From: Rhodanobacter lindaniclasticus
GTDB taxonomy: Bacteria; Pseudomonadota; Gammaproteobacteria; Xanthomonadales; Rhodanobacteraceae
Direction of reading: 5' to 3'
Assembly: GCF_004799035.1 (NCBI RefSeq)
Contig: NZ_MWIO01000023.1
Span: forward strand, 1-40,638
Length of the DNA stretch: 40,638 nt
In this document: positions 36,838 through 40,638 of the stretch, piece after piece
Numbering within the stretch: the first letter of the stretch is position 1
Layout: each line of letters begins with the position of its first letter
Made by a program: the position numbers and the translations under genes
Notes under the pieces: model-generated
The model's database searches: none
What the model was told of the DNA's origin: nothing
Seen by the model: only the letters and a program-made list of their open reading frames with translations

Positions 36838-36877
36838 ACCTGATGCTTCCGCATCGGGCGGAATGCTGCCCACAGGT
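36838..36877 (+). promoter_or_regulatory. candidate three-way-junction RNA covering the gcvR ribosome-binding site
   Basis: In the gcvR leader, ACCTG (36838-36842) pairs with CAGGT (36873-36877). Inside are ATGC-TTCC-GCAT (36843-36854) and a 6-bp stem (36856-36861 with 36866-36871; one G-U pair) with loop AATG. The junctions have 0, 1 and 1 unpaired bases. The closing stem includes most of AGGTGGA (36874-36880), the Shine-Dalgarno sequence five bases before the TTG start. Folding would hide it; a ligand, protein or ribosome stalling could control it. Pairing is computed by eye. Confidence 0.4.
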
Positions 36878-36885
36878 GGATCTCC

Positions 36886-37458
36886 TTGAAATCTTCCTCC
36901 ACTGCCTCGCATGCGGCCGGACGCACGACTGGCGACAGCCAGTTGCTGATCCAGGCGCTCACCCCGGCCGACAAGTCGCCGCTGCTGGCGCTGGCCCGCC
37001 GCATTGCCGACGCCGGATGCAATCTTTCCGAGTCGCGCGTCTCCACCATCGGCACCGAGGTTTCGCTGATGCTGCTGGCCAGTGGCGCGTGGGACGCGCT
37101 GGCCAAGCTGGAAACCGCGCTGACCAAGCTGGCTCGTGACGAAAGCCTGCGCCTGGTGCACTACCGCACCGGCCAGCGCGGCAACAGCGCGCAGTTGCCT
37201 TACCTTGTGGAAGTGGTGGCGGCCGATCGCCCCGGCATCGTGGCCCGCATCGTGGAGTTCTTCGCCCAGCACGAGATCAGCGTGGAGCAGCTCAACTCCA
37301 CCCGCTATCGCGCCATGCAGACCGGTGCGGAAATGTTCCAGGCCCAGTTCACCATCGGCATCCCGGCGGACATCCACATCGCCGCCTTGCGCGACGATTT
37401 CCTGGAACTGTGCGACGGCATGAACCTCGACGCGATCATGGATCCGGTGAAGTTCTGA
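36886..37458 (+). CDS. gcvR: glycine cleavage system repressor-like ACT protein
   Basis: 190-residue GcvR, which in E. coli binds GcvA and represses the glycine cleavage operon. Two ACT domains: about 20-90 (LIQALTPADKSPLLALARRIADAGCNL, shown by LLIQALTPADKSP) and about 105-180 (YLVEVVAADRPGIVARIVEFFAQHEISVEQL, here VVAADRPGIVARIVEFF). The frame has an in-frame stop at 36841 and no ATG or GTG before the homology, so TTG 36886 with AGGTGGA five bases upstream is the start. dapA divergent and bcp downstream is the same context as in Pseudomonas. The ribosome-binding site lies in a potential RNA structure. Confidence 0.9.
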   Translation: MKSSSTASHAAGRTTGDSQLLIQALTPADKSPLLALARRIADAGCNLSESRVSTIGTEVSLMLLASGAWDALAKLETALTKLARDESLRLVHYRTGQRGNSAQLPYLVEVVAADRPGIVARIVEFFAQHEISVEQLNSTRYRAMQTGAEMFQAQFTIGIPADIHIAALRDDFLELCDGMNLDAIMDPVKF

Positions 37459-37498
37459 AGTGTTGCCGTCCGCCGAGCATCGCGCGAACGCGTTGCCC

Positions 37499-37513
37499 TG
37501 ACAAGACCTGTCA
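37499..37513. promoter_or_regulatory. TGACA-N5-TGTCA dyad upstream of bcp
   Basis: Perfect 5-bp inverted repeat in the 248-base gap between gcvR and bcp (37459-37706). A weak -10 candidate TAGTCT follows at 37533-37538 without a good -35. Nothing else is evident in the gap apart from a short arginine-rich frame (37561-37716). Confidence 0.3.
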
Positions 37514-37706
37514 TCCGCCACCCCGGGCGCGCTAGTCTGTGGCCGTGGCCCTGCCGGAGGATGTCAGCATTGCAGAACCGCGAGTCGATTCACGCCAGCC
37601 GGTTCCGGCCTGCCCGGACGCCTCGCCGCCGCACTGTCGTCGTCCACGCCACGCCTCCCTTCCAACCCACCGCAAGCACGGCCGCGCATGCCGTGCAGGA
37701 CTCCCC

Positions 37707-38168
37707 ATGCCCGTGATCGGCAAGAAACTTCCCGCACTGAAAGGCATCACCGGCGACGGCAACGAACTGAAGCTCTCCGACTACCGCGGCCAATGGCTGG
37801 TGGTGTACTTCTATCCGAAGGATTCGACCCCCGGCTGCACCAACGAGGCCAGGGACTTCCGCGACCTGAACGCGAAGTTCCGCCAGCGTCTCGCGCAGGT
37901 CATCGGCGTGTCGCGCGATTCGCCGAAATCGCACGCCAACTTCGCCGCGAAGCAGGAACTGCCTTTTCCGCTGGTATCCGACGCCGACGAAACCTGGTGC
38001 CAGGCCTTCGACGTGATCCACGAGAAAGTGCTCTACGGCAAGCGCCACCTCGGCATCGTGCGCAGCACCTTCCTGATCGACCCCGACGGCAAGCTCGCCG
38101 CCGAATGGCGCGGGGTGAAAGTCCCCGGCCACGCCCAGGCCGTGCTCGACGCGATCCCCGCCGCCTGA
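37707..38168 (+). CDS. bcp: peroxiredoxin, Bcp/PrxQ family
   Basis: 153-residue thiol peroxidase reducing hydroperoxides. The peroxidatic Cys44 is in PKDSTPGCTNEARDF. The resolving cysteine found five residues later in E. coli Bcp is absent (position 49 is Arg). The alternative helix-3 position used by Xylella PrxQ is Ala80 (NFAAKQ). Only Cys98 (SDADETWCQAF) remains. So the enzyme is either 1-Cys or uses an unusual partner. The start ATG 37707 has AGGA six bases upstream; the frame's extension to 37539 lacks homology. Downstream of gcvR, as in Pseudomonas. Confidence 0.95.
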   Translation: MPVIGKKLPALKGITGDGNELKLSDYRGQWLVVYFYPKDSTPGCTNEARDFRDLNAKFRQRLAQVIGVSRDSPKSHANFAAKQELPFPLVSDADETWCQAFDVIHEKVLYGKRHLGIVRSTFLIDPDGKLAAEWRGVKVPGHAQAVLDAIPAA

Positions 38169-38231
38169 GCCGTTCGCCCCGATGACTTGTCGCCATCCGC
38201 TTTGCCCACCCACCAGCGAGGACACTTCCGC

Positions 38232-39614
38232 ATGACCGGAAGCAAGCGCATCTACGCTCTCGACACCAACGTCCTGCTGCATGACCCGACCTCGCTGTTC
38301 CGCTTCGAGGAACACGACGTCTTCATCCCGATGACCGTCCTGGAGGAGCTGGACGAGAAGAAGAAAGGTGCCTCGGAAGTCTCGCGCAACGGTCGCCAGG
38401 CCAGCCGCTTCCTCAACGAACTGATCGAGGCCGGCAAGCAGCACGACCTGGCGGAAGGGCTGGAACTGGCCAATCCGCAGGGCGTCAAGCTCAAGCGCGG
38501 CGGTTCCGCCGGCCGGCTCTATTTCCAGAACCGCACCAGCAGCAACGGTCACGCCAAGGCCGACAACCAGATCCTTGCGGCAGTGATCGAACTGCGCAAC
38601 CAGAATCAGGACCGCGAGGTGATCCTGGTCACCAAGGACATCAACCTGCGCATCAAGGCCAGCATCAACGGCCTGGTCGCGGAGGATTACGAGAACGACC
38701 GCGCGCTGGACGATTTCTCCCTGCTCTATACCGGCTCGACCGAGCTGCCGGCGAATTTCTGGGAGCTGCATCCGGAAGTGCACTCGTGGACCGATCACGG
38801 CCGCACCTATTACCAGCTCGATCGCCGCGAGGACGAGGTCTGGCACCCCAACGAGTGCCTCTACCTGCCCGGCGACAACGAGATCGAACTGCGCGTGCAG
38901 AAACTGGACGACGAGCACGCGACGCTCATGCTGCTGGACGACCACTCGCACGCCAACCACCATGTGTGGGGCATCGGCGCGCGCAACCGCGAGCAGAACT
39001 TCGCGCTCAACGCGCTGATGGATCCGGACATCGACTTCGTCACCCTGCTCGGCAACGCCGGTACCGGCAAGACCCTGCTGGCGCTGGCCGCCGGCCTGGC
39101 CCAGGTGATGGACCAGCAGCGCTACCGCGAGATCATCATGACCCGCGCCACCGTCTCGGTCGGCGAGGACATCGGCTTCCTGCCCGGTACCGAAGAGGAA
39201 AAGATGACGCCGTGGATGGGCGCGCTCACCGACAACCTCGAAGTGCTGGCCAATCCGGAAGACGGCGGCAGCTGGGGCCGCCAGGCCACCAACGATCTGC
39301 TCGCCTCGCGCATCAAGATCCGCTCGCTGAACTTCATGCGCGGGCGGACCTTCCTGTCGCGTTACCTGATCATCGACGAAGCACAGAACCTCACCCCGAA
39401 GCAGATGAAGACCCTGATCACCCGCGCCGGCCCCGGCACCAAGATCGTCTGCCTCGGCAACGTCGAACAGATCGACACGCCCTACCTCACCGAGACCACC
39501 TCCGGCCTCACCTATGCGGTCGACCGCTTCAAGCAATGGGAGCACTCGGCCCACGTCACCCTGCGCCGGGGCGAGCGGTCGCGGCTGGCGGATTTTGCGG
39601 CGGAGACGCTGTAA
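38232..39614 (+). CDS. PhoH-family ATPase with N-terminal PIN ribonuclease domain
   Basis: 460-residue PhoH2-type protein. The N-terminal PIN domain (about 6-150) starts RIYALDTNVLLHDP (Asp11) and continues with VLEELDEKKKG, KADNQILA and VTKDINLRIKA, the acidic residues of a PIN nuclease site. The C-terminal PhoH ATPase (about 250-450) has Walker A G274NAGTGKT281, the KxxxWMGAL-type EEKMTPWMGAL and Walker B LIIDEAQN. PhoH2 proteins are RNA-unwinding ribonucleases; here no antitoxin gene precedes it, so it is probably a stand-alone RNA metabolism enzyme. The start ATG 38232 has GAGGA upstream. It lies 63 bases after bcp. Confidence 0.93.
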   Translation: MTGSKRIYALDTNVLLHDPTSLFRFEEHDVFIPMTVLEELDEKKKGASEVSRNGRQASRFLNELIEAGKQHDLAEGLELANPQGVKLKRGGSAGRLYFQNRTSSNGHAKADNQILAAVIELRNQNQDREVILVTKDINLRIKASINGLVAEDYENDRALDDFSLLYTGSTELPANFWELHPEVHSWTDHGRTYYQLDRREDEVWHPNECLYLPGDNEIELRVQKLDDEHATLMLLDDHSHANHHVWGIGARNREQNFALNALMDPDIDFVTLLGNAGTGKTLLALAAGLAQVMDQQRYREIIMTRATVSVGEDIGFLPGTEEEKMTPWMGALTDNLEVLANPEDGGSWGRQATNDLLASRIKIRSLNFMRGRTFLSRYLIIDEAQNLTPKQMKTLITRAGPGTKIVCLGNVEQIDTPYLTETTSGLTYAVDRFKQWEHSAHVTLRRGERSRLADFAAETL

Positions 39615-39704
39615 CGCCACGAAACGGGAAACCGGGGGCTGGCGGCGACGGCTCCCCGGCTTCAGCGTCCCGTCCCCACTACTTGCAGCCCCGATATCGC
39701 CCCC

Positions 39705-40638
39705 ATGTCGTTGAAGAGTTTCGCCTACCGTCACCGGCTGCCGGCCAAACGCGCCATTGCGTTGCTGGCGCGTTCGTTGCCCGCACCGGCCCGCCGTCGA
39801 CTGCTGGCCGTGGCCGAGCGCATCGCGTTCAGCGTCACTCCGCAATACCAGGGCGAAACCTTGCCGCCGATCTTCGAGTACTGGTCGGGGCGCTTCCTGG
39901 CACCGAACGCGCAGCGGCTGGGCATCGACTCGCCGGAAAGCTTCTTCCTCGACCACATCCGGCGCAGCGCGACCGGCGCCAACACACCGGCACGCGTGCT
40001 CAGCGTCGGCACCGGATCATGCGGCATGGAGATCGAACTTGCCGCACGACTGCAGGCGGAAGGCAACGCGGTACGCATCACCTGCATGGACTTCAATCCC
40101 GCGCTGATGCGCCATGCTGCGGCCGCGGCACAGGAACGTGGTGTCGAGGCACTGCTGACGTTCGAGGCACGCGACTGCAACCTGCCGTTCGAACTGCCCG
40201 GACAGGACGTCGTCATCGTCAACCAGTTCTTCCACCACGTCACCGATCTGGAGACCTTCTGCAGGTCGCTGCGCCGTTCGCTGTCCCCGCACGGCGTGCT
40301 GCTCAGCTCCGACATCATCGGCCGCAACGGCCACCAGTTGTGGCCCGACGTGGAAACCGTGGTGCAGGAAGCATGGGCAACCCTGCCGGCGAACAAGCGC
40401 CACGATCGCCATTTCAATGCGGCACTGCCACGTTACCGCCCGATCGACCACTCCGCGTATTCCAACGAGGGCGTGCGCGCGCAGGACATCGTGAGCTGCC
40501 TGCTGGCCGAGTTCGATTTCGAGCTGTTCTACAGTTTCGGCGCCGCCATCATGCCGTTCGTCGAACGCCGCATCGGCTTCAACTTCGACCCGCAACTGGC
40601 CGAAGACCGTGAATGGATCGATCGCATGCATGCGATCG
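39705..40638 (+). CDS. SAM-dependent methyltransferase, 3' end outside window
   Basis: Open frame of 311 codons running off the right edge, so the C-terminus is unseen. Residues about 1-85 are an N-terminal extension rich in Arg/Ala (KSFAYRHRLPAKRAIALLAR). A Rossmann-type methyltransferase fold follows: motif I VLSVGTGSCGMEIELAA, motif II ITCMDFNPALM, then DVVIVNQFFHHVTDLETF and PHGVLLSSDIIGRNGHQLWP. The DxGxGxG-like loop is altered to GTGSCG. The substrate is unknown. It lies 90 bases after the PhoH gene. I see no named family; class I methyltransferases are too broad to assign a reaction. Confidence 0.78.
   Translation, partial: MSLKSFAYRHRLPAKRAIALLARSLPAPARRRLLAVAERIAFSVTPQYQGETLPPIFEYWSGRFLAPNAQRLGIDSPESFFLDHIRRSATGANTPARVLSVGTGSCGMEIELAARLQAEGNAVRITCMDFNPALMRHAAAAAQERGVEALLTFEARDCNLPFELPGQDVVIVNQFFHHVTDLETFCRSLRRSLSPHGVLLSSDIIGRNGHQLWPDVETVVQEAWATLPANKRHDRHFNAALPRYRPIDHSAYSNEGVRAQDIVSCLLAEFDFELFYSFGAAIMPFVERRIGFNFDPQLAEDREWIDRMHAI

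Noticed and set aside
36759..36885. Lysine riboswitch for dapA or glycine riboswitch for gcvR
   Set aside because: The gap is only 127 bases and lacks the multi-stem cores of either class; the fold seen near gcvR is much smaller and different.
37561..37716. 51-codon arginine-rich frame overlapping the bcp start
   Set aside because: GGAGG touches its ATG directly, which is too close for initiation; composition is non-coding-like and bcp has its own AGGA site.

Overview
The window is an ordinary, gene-dense, GC-rich stretch of gammaproteobacterial chromosome. Its protein families, its gene orders (pcnB-folK-panB-panC-panD; nnr-tsaE-amidase-mutL divergent from queG; dapA-gcvR-bcp; rplU-rpmA-obgE) and the 108-bp repeats beside a tRNA suggest Xanthomonadales, probably Rhodanobacteraceae (Rhodanobacter/Dyella-like). 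That placement is inference from memory of these families; no search was run. I see no insertion sequence, integrase, prophage, CRISPR array or recognisable defence system.

Layout. 1-3.5 kb: the end of a thiolase gene, an alanine-rich lipoprotein and the carboxyltransferase subunit of methylcrotonyl-CoA carboxylase. 3.5-5.6 kb: a minus-strand operon of periplasmic cupredoxin, FTR1 iron permease and an unrecognised beta-barrel-like protein, behind a promoter whose -10 lies inside a Fur-box-like palindrome. 5.6-7.5 kb: obgE, rpmA, rplU. 7.5-15 kb: a DUF2059 protein, uvrA coupled to a thioesterase gene, an AraC regulator converging on an acetyltransferase, a DUF4139 protein and an enoyl-CoA isomerase-like protein. 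15-18 kb: a tightly overlapping operon (FKBP, DUF1289, NUDIX, sulfurtransferase, acetyltransferase). 18-21.1 kb: an enoyl-CoA hydratase, then a minus-strand operon of NTF2-like protein, alpha/beta hydrolase and XRE regulator behind a perfect 17-bp palindrome. 21-28.8 kb: DUF1684, mutL, amidase, tsaE, nnr and divergent queG. 28.8-30 kb: a PadR/HAAS-membrane-protein pair. 30-34.3 kb: the pcnB-folK-pan operon. 34.4-35.2 kb: tRNA-Glu(CTC), two tandem 108-bp repeats and fdxA. 35.2-40.6 kb: bamC-like, dapA, gcvR, bcp, a PIN-PhoH protein, and a methyltransferase that runs off the window.

The genes mostly serve core functions: pantothenate, folate and lysine supply; ribosome and RNA maintenance; DNA repair; leucine and fatty-acid catabolism; iron uptake; and envelope assembly. 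No complete new system stands out. The best leads are regulatory or structural: a compact three-way-junction RNA that would cover the ribosome-binding site of gcvR, the tandem repeat after the tRNA, several perfect dyads placed exactly on promoters, a probable leaderless promoter for nnr, non-AUG starts for pcnB and gcvR, and the iron-uptake triad with its uncharacterised outer-membrane candidate.
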